Positions 13,501 to 25,500 of a stretch of DNA of 64,000 nt are shown piece by piece. A model generated the notes under the pieces. It did not search any database. It was not told the DNA's origin and saw nothing but the letters and a program-made list of their open reading frames with translations. The first letter of the stretch is position 1, and each line of letters begins with the position of its first letter. This DNA is from Xiphophorus maculatus. Lineage: Eukaryota > Chordata > Actinopteri > Cyprinodontiformes > Poeciliidae. Location: contig NC_036464.1 in the NCBI RefSeq assembly GCF_002775205.1, positions 2,632,534 to 2,696,533 of the forward strand, given 5' to 3'. A program made the position numbers and the translations under genes.

Positions 13501-16500
13501 ACTTATTGGTTAATGAAAGAGGATCAGGTGGAACTATTGTAGAGAATAATGAAGCCCAGGGAGGAGTTGCAGCCCCCCACTTGCAGCAGCTCAGCAGGAC
13601 AGAACAAGAAGCTGTAATGCAAATCATTCCCTCCAAGAGGTGAAGGAAGGTTTTATGGTAGGGTTAAAGATTTGTTTTGTGATCTGACAATGGAGATTGC
13701 TCAGACTAGTGTAGTGACTTTAAAATATAGATGTGAAATCTAAAAGTAGAAAGGATTTAATTAATTTTTTCCTAAGGAACATAGAGATTGGCTGTTTAAA
13801 TCTTGGGGTTTTGTTTGGCACTGTAGATTATATGAAGTTGTAGAGAGTCATTATCATTACATAAGGCAGGATTTTGATGTAGTTTGGTTTCCTACACTTC
13901 AGTGAAACATTTTCTTTTTAGTGTAGATAGTTTAAGCAAGCACATACATAGTGACCAACGAAATAATGGGGAATATGTTGAATGTAAGTTTTTAGCATCA
14001 GAACACTGAGTCTTAATTGGTAAACATGCTTTGTCAAACACTAGTGTAAATTCTTGAGAAGTTTGTAAAATGAATTATTTGAAAATCATAAGAGTAAAGT
14101 GAAATACGGTATTTTACAACTGTAACGTGAAGTGTTTTGGGAAAATAGAGTCATCTTGAAGGTTTCATCATGCCAAAACAAATTGTTCTGTTGTTTTGAA
14201 AAGTTTACCTTTTGGGAAAAAAGGCAGCATTGAGTATGGGTAGAATTTCTCAGGTAAAATAATAAACCTGTTTCATCAACATCTTTATTTAACATAGTAG
14301 AAATTGTGATACATTAGCAGGTAATGTATCATCAGGGGGAAGAATATGTTATGGGTTTATTTTTTATATTGCTTAATTAGATTACTGAAATGTATATTAC
14401 TTAAACAAATTTTTGAAGAACATGTCTGATCTGTGCTACACATAAAAGTGAAAGGAAAGATATTGTCTGGTGAAATATGTGCTTATTTTGAATGGATTTC
14501 AGTTGTTCTCCATTGAAAGATGTTCTGACAATGGGCTAAAGTATTTTGAAACCAATAGATAACAAATTTATAGTGATTAATGAAGCATATTTTGGTTAAT
14601 TAACTTGGGAAATAATTATAGAAATTAAAAATATTATTGCGTTGGCCATTTTCAGAGCATTGATTTAATGGATTAAGAATGTTTTAAGAAATGTTTTGAA
14701 GAATCTGTTAATTGATTAAGTTATCACTAATCAGTAGAAGTACTCAGGTGGGTCTGAGATGTGGGATTATACTGATTTTTCTAAACTTGATTTTTGTTTT
14801 GATTTACATCCATTTAAAATGACTTTGAATAAAACTTTACATTCTACTACCAGTAAAAGGCCTGGAGACAAAATTGGTATATTTTGAAAATGTCTGGATT
14901 TGTTAAGTTATACATTGACATTATAATTTCTCCAGGTCTAACTCTTTTGAATTTTTGTTTAAGGAACGCATGTTGAATGTTTTAGACAAAAACAACCAGT
15001 AAGATCTAGTTTGTTCTATAAAAGTAATTTAAACTGGACTGTTTAAGTCACACTGATATTCATTGTTTTGATGGTAAATGTAAGCTATACAACTACATTT
15101 TTAAGCTTTTGTTATTATTTTGTTTTTGTTTAATCCTATATTACAAGATTAGTTTCAAATGAAGATCTGCATATGTTTGACATTCAGGGAAAATGCTAAT
15201 TTAGAACCTTGTCTTTTGAAGCAGGTGATTACAGGGTTTTGGTGTTTTCCATCTGTTGGCGGTGGAGTATATAAAATAATGGAAACGTAAATTGAATGGA
15301 TCACATCCACCATTTAATGAGCAGAACTGGACAAGTAGGAGATAAGGCTTCACGTGATGAGTTGCTCATGGCTTTCTACACACAGACTGGTCTGGAGTTC
15401 TGAGCTCCAGGCCTGACTCTGGACTCTGCAACAAAAGCTGTTGTCATTCGAGGATGAGTGTGACTGCTTGGAGAAGCGGTTTCACATTTATTTCGACGAT
15501 AGCGGCCACAGAGCCACGAGCGTTGGAGAATTCACTCGGACACACAGTGAATTGAAGATATTTGTGTTGAGTACACAAATGAATGATGCCTTTGGAAAAT
15601 CTGATCTCTGTTTTGTCATTACAGTTTTGCAGCTGTTTTCCTGGTGCCCTGTGGATGTGGTCTCATTCAAAGTCTGCGTTCTTTGATAAAAGATTAAAGT
15701 AATTCCCCTGATGGAAAATGACAAGCCAAATTTGCTTTCTTTAAGTTAAGCCATTGTTTGATTATGCTGACACCGATGAAGATGACACTAGAGAATGTTG
15801 TACTTATGTTTCTGATGCTACTGAAACTCATGTTGATGATGCAATGTCTGTTTTAACAACCTGTGATAGGTCATGTCACAGGATGAAGTTTTCCTCACGA
15901 GGAGATTTCACCTTCTCCTTAAAACTCGCTGTTTAATTGGCATAATAATCCAATTTTCAGTGAGCAACGAACGCTCTGATGGAAACCTGAGGTTTCTAAC
16001 AGAGGAGGATCAGGCTACAAGAGGATCGACATTAACTTTTTTACTGCGTGTTTTCGTTCTTTGCGAACTCTGAAAGGACTTTCGTTTCTTTTTTTGCGCG
16101 CATTTTTTGAACATTTCCTGACGAAGACTTTGTCAAGAAAACTGGCATGGGGTGTGAGATCTTTCCGGGTGCACGCAGAAAAGGTGCATATAGGCCTGAG
16201 AGAAAATAAGCAATCTTGAATTTGATTAAAAGTTAATTAAGTTGAATGGGTTTGAATACAATTGGTAACATGAGTATAAGTAATCACTCAATAGTATAAG
16301 TAATCACTTAGTAACTTTCAGCAAAGTATTTCTGAATAATGATCTGTAATGATTTAACTATGTAAGGATTATGGTTGATGATTTATAATAAGTGAAAGAT
16401 GTGATTAATTGTTAATGAATATCAAAGTTGTGATGATTTGAAATCAATGTTCAAATGGGTTTAACAGGTTGAATGTGTTTAATAAGTTGTAATAGATAAT

Positions 16501-19500
16501 ATAGAGAGTTAAAGAAAAGAGAGGGATGCAGTATAGTAAAACCAAGGTCCCGCACACACATATGACAAAGACAAAAGCAGAAGTTAAATAAAAAAATAGT
16601 AAAACAAACCCCCCATACACACATATGGATAAAAAGAGAATAAAAGAAGCCTTAAAAGAGGAAGCAGCCGTTCTTTGTCCGTGGCGTCTGAGACAAGCAT
16701 CACGGAGGAGCAGAATAAGCAAAAGGACCACACCCAAGAGCCACGGGAAGCTGAAACTTCGCGCCGCCAAGAAGGGACAAGATCCAACTGCCACAGCCTG
16801 GGTTCCTGATTTGACCGTCGGTCCTGACTCCACTCAACGATCTCAAAACTATGCAACAGACTTGGAGAAAAGACCAAGATCCCTGAAGGAGAAAGAGCCG
16901 GGTTTTTCAAAGGAGTTGGACCCATTCTGCTTGCATCTATTCTGAGGAGGATTTTTCCACACAAGGATAAAAGACTCTGACCAAGGACTCTGGACGTCAC
17001 TGTTGCCAAAGATCTATTATCACCTGGGCGTGAGTTGAATCTGCTCCCTGAAATTCCATCTTAGAAGTAGCGGCGTAGGTTAGGGAAAAGAGGCAGAGTA
17101 GTATGATTATACATGCTGATTTTATTACACTGCTTTTGAATTATATACAATTGATTATTGATTTGTATGTCGCATATCCCTGCTTGAGCTTGCTTAATAA
17201 ATTTATATTATAAAATTCTAATGAGGTTGGTGGACATTGGAATTAATTGAGACATTTAATCATTTTTCAGTTCTTTTCATTGAGGAAAAACTAATGTACA
17301 TGATTCTAGTAAATAGGAGGCTTCATAATGTCCTTTAGTGAGTGTAAATAATGACCCTGGGACTTATATCCAAGTCACTAAATTTAATCTAGTCGGTTCC
17401 AAGAGCGAGTCATATTTTAGAAAGCGAGCTACTGTTAACAGGAGCGGTTATTGGAATTATGCAGCTGCGAGGGCTACTCAGCTGATTGTTTCTTAACTGC
17501 AAAGGGTCGTAGCTTCTGGATTGGAGGTAGTTAGAGCTAGACGAATCGCTTTCGCCACCAGTTTAAATAGACTATCTCATATGGATCTCTCTTAGGGTAA
17601 TACCCAGGTCTTAGAGATTTTCCGGACCTGTTAGACAGAGAACTGGTCAGTAGTCGGCCCAAGAAAGTTGTGAGGAAAGGGCGGGGCTTTCCTTATACAA
17701 TAATAACAGACAACTTCATATTTTGTTTTTTGAGAGACTATCGACGGACATTGAAAAAAAAAAGAAAAACAGAAAAAGGACAAGCTGCAGATTGTAATTT
17801 TGTGTGTTTCTCATTTTTTGACAGATTGTAATTTTGTGATGAGTGTTGTCTTTTAAGTTGCAGAGCATTTCTTACTAATTTTTATATGTATATCCTTGTC
17901 TTATTTTTTTACATTTTATACTTTGGGTTTTTGTTTGTCCTGTGTTTTTGGTTGTATTGTGATAATTGTGTTTTATGATTTTATATTTTTGAAATGATAA
18001 GTATTTCTTACCCTTGGGTTTGGTTTAAAAAGGGGGACTGTTATATAATTAGGCTACGTCACTCTTTTGGTTTTTTATTTTTTAGTTTTTTAGTTTTTTT
18101 TTTCTTTTTATTAGTTTAATACATAGTTTTTTGGTTCTGTATTAGAAGGCTTAATCAATTTTTTATGAGGTCTTTTATTAAGACCTCAAAAGGGGGACTG
18201 TTAAGGAAAAATGATTATTTTTTAGTGCGTAATACAGTTAATCTTATGACATGTGTAAAAGGTATATTCAACACTCTTATTTGGAACAGCTTTGTGTTGA
18301 GCATTTGGGATTCAGCAGATGAGCAGGCATTCAGACAGGCAGGGGCCTCCCTGCTGCGAGGCCAAACCACGGAGCCATAAAATTAGCATTTTCCTGTAGG
18401 GCAATAAATTGAGTTTGGGAGAGAGCGACTTTAGATTTCACAGGTATCTGTGAGATTTTATCTCAGGTCGTTCTGTACTCAGAATGACCGTGGGAGCCAC
18501 GGGGGTTCAGGGCCAGCGATCCGCTCTGTTGTTTTGCCAGAGACCAGATGGCCCTTTGATCTTTGCCGTAAATTAGGGGGAGTTCCAAGTTTCTCTGAGT
18601 GCTTAAGGGAGTTTCCAGTTGGTCAACAAGAGGAACGCCTTGAGTGCATAAATTAAATAGAAAAACACCTCCTTACTATAAGATTACGTGTCAGGAGAAA
18701 AAATTCAGAGAGCGGCCAACATTTTGCCTTTTTTACATCGGCTCTCTCCAAAGACGCGTCTTTGCTTTTTTTGTTCGTCTTTGTTTTGTGTTTGTCTGTC
18801 TTTCCCTTGTCTGTCTTTGTTTGTATAAGGTAAACAATGTATATCTCTGTTCCTCTGCAGCTTTGTTGATTGATTCATGCATTGCTTTGTATGGAATTAA
18901 ACTCTGTGATCTGTGACGTCAACACGCTTTATTGTTGTTTCACTTTAGAACACGCCGCCCGCTGAGGAACCCGGAAGATTGGGGAAGAGAGAGCCAAACG
19001 TTTTGTCCAAAATTAACATTAAATTATTTCTTCCTTTAACAGCGCCAAGCTGCCAAATTTACAAAAGTAAACTGACCAATAACATTTAGGCTGTGAGCAG
19101 CTTCATGGACTCACACAGACTCGGTATGTACAAGATGTTCTGACACAACAGATCTTTTGTTCTCCTAAATGTTAATAGTAAAGAGGGTTAGGTGATAAAA
19201 AAAAATTAAAAATTATTTTTTTCTGTTTCACTTAAAGGAAAATCTAAGGTACACAGTGTGTACAGCTGCGAGTGCCCTGTGCTCAGCTACTTGTTACAAG
19301 TCCAAAATAAGCACAATACAGCTGTTGGGGAAATTGCATATATATTTATCAGACATTTGTTTAAATATTATTTATTCTGAATTGCTTTAACTATGTTTCT
19401 GAGTGTGTTTTAAGGAGGCCTCACTGAAATGGTAAATGGACTGAACTTACAGTATATAGCGCTTTGCCAGTCATTTTGATCACTCAAAGCACTTTACACT

Positions 19501-22500
19501 AGAGTCACATTCATCCAGTCGCACTGACAAACACACACACACGTTTATACACCGATACGCAGATCGGTAGGCAATTTGGGGTTAAGTGCCTTGCCCAAAG
19601 GCACATTGACATATGGCAGGACGAAGCTGGAATCGAACCTACAACCTACAACGACTACTCTACCATAGAGCCACAGTCGCCCTGAAGGAAGCATTTGACA
19701 TGAATGTTTTGAGAAAGAGTGCGGCTGCAGCCGGTTTCAGCAGATATGCGCCCTCGATGCCTCCCGCGGTCCGGCCCCTGCGCCGCAGACGCCCGCTGGA
19801 CCTCCCATGAAGGTCCACCTCCAGCGTCTCCGCCAACCCTGGTTGTGTTTTTGATTTTGGACTGTTTTTGGGCATCTTGGAGCCACCCTTCAGGGGTGGG
19901 GAGTATTGTAAGGATTTGGTTTTCTGTGTGTTTATTTTGAGTTTCAGAAGAGTGTCATGGAGACTAATCAGTCCTGTCCTCCCCTTGATTGTTCCCAGGG
20001 GTGTCTCGTTCCCTGATTACCTCCTATGTATTTAATGTCACCTGTGCGTGTCTTCATCGGGTCCTAGTCGTATGCATCTATTCTGTCCTGCCTTTCTTGC
20101 CGTCCATTAGTTTACCAGTTGCTACCAGTTGTGAGCATTAACCTTCCGCTCCTCTGTGCTGCCTGGATTTTTGTATTTTTCATCATTAAACCATTATTAT
20201 TCACTTCAACCTGGGTCCACTGCGTCTGTCTCACCACCTTCAATTCCGCACTTCATGACAGTCAACTGGAAAACCAGTAACACATGTAGATCTGCTGAAA
20301 GATCTACTGTAGGCCGTGCAATTACCGAAATCCCTAGCAATATGTAAATGTGCAGCACACACAGCTGTCACAGACTTAGACTTAGACTGACTTTATTGTC
20401 ATTTTGCATGCACAGGGTGTATACAGAACGAAATTTCGTTGCATATGGCTCAGGACAATGTTTTGAGCTTTCAATGTTGTGAGGTTACTCCAGAATAAAA
20501 TAAAATACAGTATAAAATATGAATATAAATATAAATATAGAATATAAAGTGCAGTAATGACAGTAAAATATAAGTTATTTAGCTCTGTACATGTGCAAGG
20601 TATAAGTGGAGACCAGATTTTAAGTGCAGTCCAGTTAAGAGTTCAGCAGTCTGATGGCAAGTGGGAAAAAGCTGTTTCGGAACCTGGTGGTCCTGCACCG
20701 GATGGCGCGGAACCTCTTTCCAGAGGGCAGCAGGGAGAACAGTCCATGGTGGGGGTGTGAGGGGTCACTGATGATGTTTCGGCCTCAGGACAAAGACAAA
20801 GTGTCCCTAGGGAATGCATTGCTGACAAAATAGCAAGAGCAGCAGCAACAGGGGAAGTAAAAGTACTACAGTTAGAAGAAGAAATAAATCTAAATTAAAC
20901 AACTTTACGAGACATGCAACAACAAAGTCTACAAAATGAGAAAGACATCTGGATAAAAATGGTGCAGAAATAGAAAAAGACATCTATAAATGACCTAAAA
21001 ACAAACCTATCCTACCAAAGAACCTTTACAAATGGGCGGCAGTATTGAGCCATGGTGTAACACATGTCTCAACAGGAGGGACGGTAGGACAGATACTCCA
21101 GCATTATACTATCTATGGATTTAATTCCTATTAAAAAGATTTTGTAGGGCACGTTTAGCATGTGCTAGACACAACCCCCAAGGGAACTTAAGACCGCGCA
21201 GAGGAAAGTTCCCTAACCCACAATATCCATTCCAAGTCATACATATGGATTTTATGGAGCTGTCACGATCTGTGTTTTTCTGTGTATTTATTTCAAGTTT
21301 TCTGAGTCTCTGAGTCTCTGTGTTGTCCTGTCTTCCCCTTGATTATTCTCAGGTATGTCTCATTCCCTGATTACCTCCTGTGTATTTAATGTCACCTGTG
21401 TCTCGGCATCTCTGTCGGGTCCTTGTCCAATGTGATCCCAGTCTGTCCGTTCTGCTGTTTACGTCCTGTCATATAACCTGTCGCTACCAGCGTTGAACCT
21501 TAGTTTCTGTTCAGCTGTACTGCCTGGTTCTGGATTGTGTTTTTGGTTTATTCAGTCATTAAAACCATCATTCAGCTTTACCTGGGTCTCCAAGCATCTG
21601 CCTCACCATCTCCTCACACCACTTCTTGACAAGAGCTAAACAAAAGTGAATCTCACCAACCAACATGGGGAAGTCCAGTGTACAAAGGGGGTCAAACCAA
21701 ATAGTTAGATCATCTCAAAACTGGTGAAGATTGTCCACAACCTTGTGGTGTCTTTAGGAGAGGAAGAAGGTTCATAGTGATCAAATAATTGACAGCCTAC
21801 ACTATCATTTAGGTGTAGCATGTTTATTCTTGGTCATCCTGTCCCTTTTGCATAAAAATACACACAGCAGCAGCAGGAGTGATGACTTGCAGTCCTCCCC
21901 AGTGGTACCACCAGTGACACCAACAAGCTTACATAGATTTAGGTGAGGGACTGATAGGGGAGCTATAAAAAGACACCAACCAATTCCTAACTTTTGCAAT
22001 GCCACTGGTTCCACGACAACTGATGATCCTTATGTTTGTTACAACTCTACCTCTTTTTCCAGCATGACCATGACCATTGCCTAGATGCTATTGGTTATAA
22101 TACAATTGGGGATGGGTATTTGCAACCACTGATTCACAATGGGCAAAGGACTCCTATGAATGGGAGCCACTGGCGCAAAGCTGGTCTAAAATCTTAACTA
22201 TGTCAAAGCAGAAAATAGATAGAAAATCTATATTGATACTCCATTTTAACACCACCAAAGCCCCTTGGTTAAAAGAACCTCCTTCTGTGCCAAGTTACAG
22301 AAATCCCCCATGTTATAGTTTAGGATTGTGCGTGTATAAATCGGGAAAAGATCCATGTACCTTTTTAGCAATTTGTCCAAACATTACTGATGCAAAAAAT
22401 CACACTGACAATTCAGATAATCCAGGTTTAACCCTCGGGCCAAAATCCACCTCCACGGTGCGCATAACTATTTTAAACCATCAGCCTACGGTTGATGACT

Positions 22501-25500
22501 GGTTCCAGGTGATTACAGGTGTGTCCGGCCATAATAACAATTGGTTGTTAATGGTAGAACAAGCAGCAAACATGACTAAAATGGATTGTGTAGTTTGTAT
22601 GGGGCCTCGACCCCTTTTACGCATAACACCAGCAATAATATCTATACCTTGCGTGATTGAAGTTATGAACAGTTCAAATCCAAACAGTACTTATGCTTCA
22701 CATGACTGTATTCCCTATAACAATGATGGATAAAAAGAAATCTCTGTTCCCAGAAACTGTTGCTCTAGGTAATTACACTTGCATAAATATGACAGGGAAA
22801 GGTGAAAAGTTGGGAAATCTCTCTCATACTACCTGTACCAACACAATAGCTGTAAATGACTATTTCAATCCTATTTCTCGAGCAGATGTGTGGTGGTGGT
22901 GTGGGGATGACAGACTCTGATAGATTACCTAGAAATGCGACCGGTTACTGTGCATTAGTCACGTTACTGTTACCTGTATCTATACATCCTATGTCGGCTG
23001 AAGATTTGACTAACACTTAATCTAGTGTCATGCCTGAACAATGGCATCATTTAAATAAAAAAGCATTGACATGGCAAGACAGCAACGACCCTACATACAT
23101 TGATGCCATCGGTGTGCCCCATGGTGTGCCTGATGAGTACAAATTGGCTGACCAAGTAGCTGCAGGTTTTGAATCTTCTTTCTGTTGGTAGTGTACGACA
23201 AACAAGAACATAGACAGGATTAATTACATCCATTACAACGTCCAAAGGCTGGGGAACTGGACTAAAGCAGGGTTTGAAGCAGTTCGAGACCAATTAGCTG
23301 CTACTTCACTTTAGAACTTTAGAGTGTGCGTTATGTTTGGAGAACAATGCTGCACGTTTGTGCCCAACAAATACCGCTGTGGATGGCAGCCTGATAAAGG
23401 CAATTGAGGGTCTTCAAACCCTCAATGGCAAAATGAAAGAGCATTCTGGCGTAGACACATCTATGTGGGATTCATGGATGGATGTCTTTGGAAAATATCA
23501 AACCCTTGTGTCCTTTGTCTTAGTCTCAATTGCAGTCTTTGCTGCAATTTTGACCTTGTGTGGATGTTGTTGTATTCCTTGTCTGCGTGCCTTGTTTTAC
23601 CATGTCATCATTCCAGCAATTTCTACCATGGAGGACCGCATGTCACAGATGTATCCACTATTGGGTCATGATCTTGAATATGATGATGAAAACTCTAAAG
23701 GTAACTCTCCAGACCAGTAACTCGATCCAGATTTCTGGGCAGAGTAGAACCCCTCTGAGTGTAAGCATGTTTCTGCTCATAAATATGAACGCCCAGCTGA
23801 AAATCATCTGAAGTGGCTGTTATGGAGGGATATGAGAATTTGAGCAAATGTGTGATGAACAGGAGGGAAATGTTGGGGAAATTGTATATATTTATCAGAC
23901 ATTTGTTTAAATATTATTTATTCTGAATTGCTTTAACTATGTTTCTGAGTGTGTTTTAAGGAGGCCTCACTGAAAGAAGCAGTTAGCATGAATGTTTTGA
24001 GAAACAAGAACTGGCAGCAGATTCAGTGGATAATCGCTCGGCAAAGAAGTTCCCGTGCCCTTGACACAAAGATTAAGTGAAACTGTATAACTTGTTTTTG
24101 TTTTATGGACATGTGTTCCAGAAGATACGCTGTTTAATTCTGAATCATGTTGCAGCTGTGTGACCTATTTTTCTTTCCTTAGAGGTGCAACGTGCATGTA
24201 ACTAGGAAATGCCCCGAAACAAATAAAAAGAGAGGGTGCGACAGGATATGTTTCAGAGCAGAAGGAGATTGTAACAGAAACACATCTCTGTTCGTTCTCC
24301 GCATGAGTAAAAAGAATCTAACTCTCTCGTCTTTTCCTGTGTCTGTGTCTAATGTCCTAGGTCCTTTAAACATGACACCAGCTATGCTGAGGATAGATAG
24401 ATATGACAAAAATCATGACTGGTCAAATATTGGGAACATTAAAAAAATAAAAAATAAAATAGATGTCAAATATCCTCCAGCAATGACAGTTTAGAGCAGC
24501 AGGACAAACTAATGCAGGGGTGTCGAACTCCAGTCCTCAAGCGTCACATTCCTGCAACTTTTAGATGTGCCTCTGCTGCACCACACCTGAATAGAATAAC
24601 TAGGTCATTAGCAAGACTCTGGAGAACTGATCTACGTGAGGAGGAGGAAATTAAGCCATTTCATTCCAGTGTTTTGTACCTGTGGCATCTAAAAACTGCA
24701 GGACAGCGGACCTTGAGGACTGGAGTTTTACACCTGTGACCTAATGGATCATCACGTTACGGCGCAGCAGCGCCATCTGGAGGCTATGGGTCTAAAACCA
24801 AAAGGCAGCACAGATTATAATTGCTGCATGTTCCACAAATTATGCGACAAATGATTGTGAGTGGGACAGATAACCAGCGAGACTGCTGACAAAATTTTTG
24901 CATTGAAAACAAAATGACAAACATGAATAAACTTTAATGTGCTTGTTATTTAACAGACAAAAATGAATTTCAACGTCCAACAGAGACCTGAAAACCATCA
25001 GTAACAATTGATATTTATGGCTCCTGATGGCTGATTGGCTTTTGGAAGAGCAACGAGGTAAAAAAACAAACAAATTCACGTGATTATTTTTCGACCTGAT
25101 CCAAAATGATCTGCTCTGGTCAAAGTGTGGTGAGCATTTGGTCTGGACCATAAACGGACATGGACCCAATGTTTTTATTTCATCCCAACGCCATCAGAAA
25201 GAAAATATCGCCACAGTTCTACAAATGGTGACAAATACATAAATCTCATTTAATTTTTAGGCAGAATTGGTTCAGACCTGGACCGGATCAGAGTCTAAGT
25301 CTTTTTTCAGATGTCAGAGCGGTTCATGATCCCAACCCGACCCAAAGCTGCTGCATGTGTGTAAACCTTTGGGTGATTGTTCTGATCTGGAGTCTTAGAT
25401 TAGATTTGGTCCAGATCTCAGTGCTGCAGGTTTTATCTGTCTGCATAGAAACACAGAGATGTCAGTACCGGATTGTCAGAGTTGTGTGTAGCCTGTGTAA

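Larger units (their letters stand above)
10489..19041 (+). mobile_element. LTR retroviral-type element A, no recognisable gag-pol-env
   Basis: Two LTRs (10489-11315 and 18199-19041) bound 6.9 kb of internal sequence. The 4-bp repeat GCGC flanks the element (10485-10488 and 19042-19045). Module copies D and F show the empty site AAAAAGCGCCAAGC. A 4-bp duplication and a TGGGGGCTCG primer site point to a gamma/epsilon-type retroviral integrase. The LTRs differ at about ten positions plus one 15-bp insertion, so the copy is fairly young. The interior has only short frames and no protease, reverse transcriptase or integrase motif that I can see. It is therefore probably a non-autonomous derivative moved by proteins from a relative. 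Confidence 0.85.
19323..24378 (+). mobile_element. endogenous retrovirus B, degraded, with env remnant
   Basis: LTR sequence starting TGTTGGGGAAATT occurs at 19323 and 23871, flanked by CAGC at 19319-19322 and 24379-24382. Between the LTRs are broken RNase H/integrase coding pieces and a broken env. gag and most of pol are missing. It is itself interrupted by a SINE (19429-19681), a gypsy 3' end (19731-20260), a dispersed repeat (20376-20815) and a second gypsy-type LTR (21261-21631). It lies in the NLR intron in antisense orientation. Confidence 0.8.

Noticed and set aside
16444-17009. Minus-strand frames of 129 and 141 residues with hydrophobic stretches
   Set aside because: No homology recognised, and they lie antisense in a non-coding LTR element interior; hydrophobic runs come from T-rich sequence.
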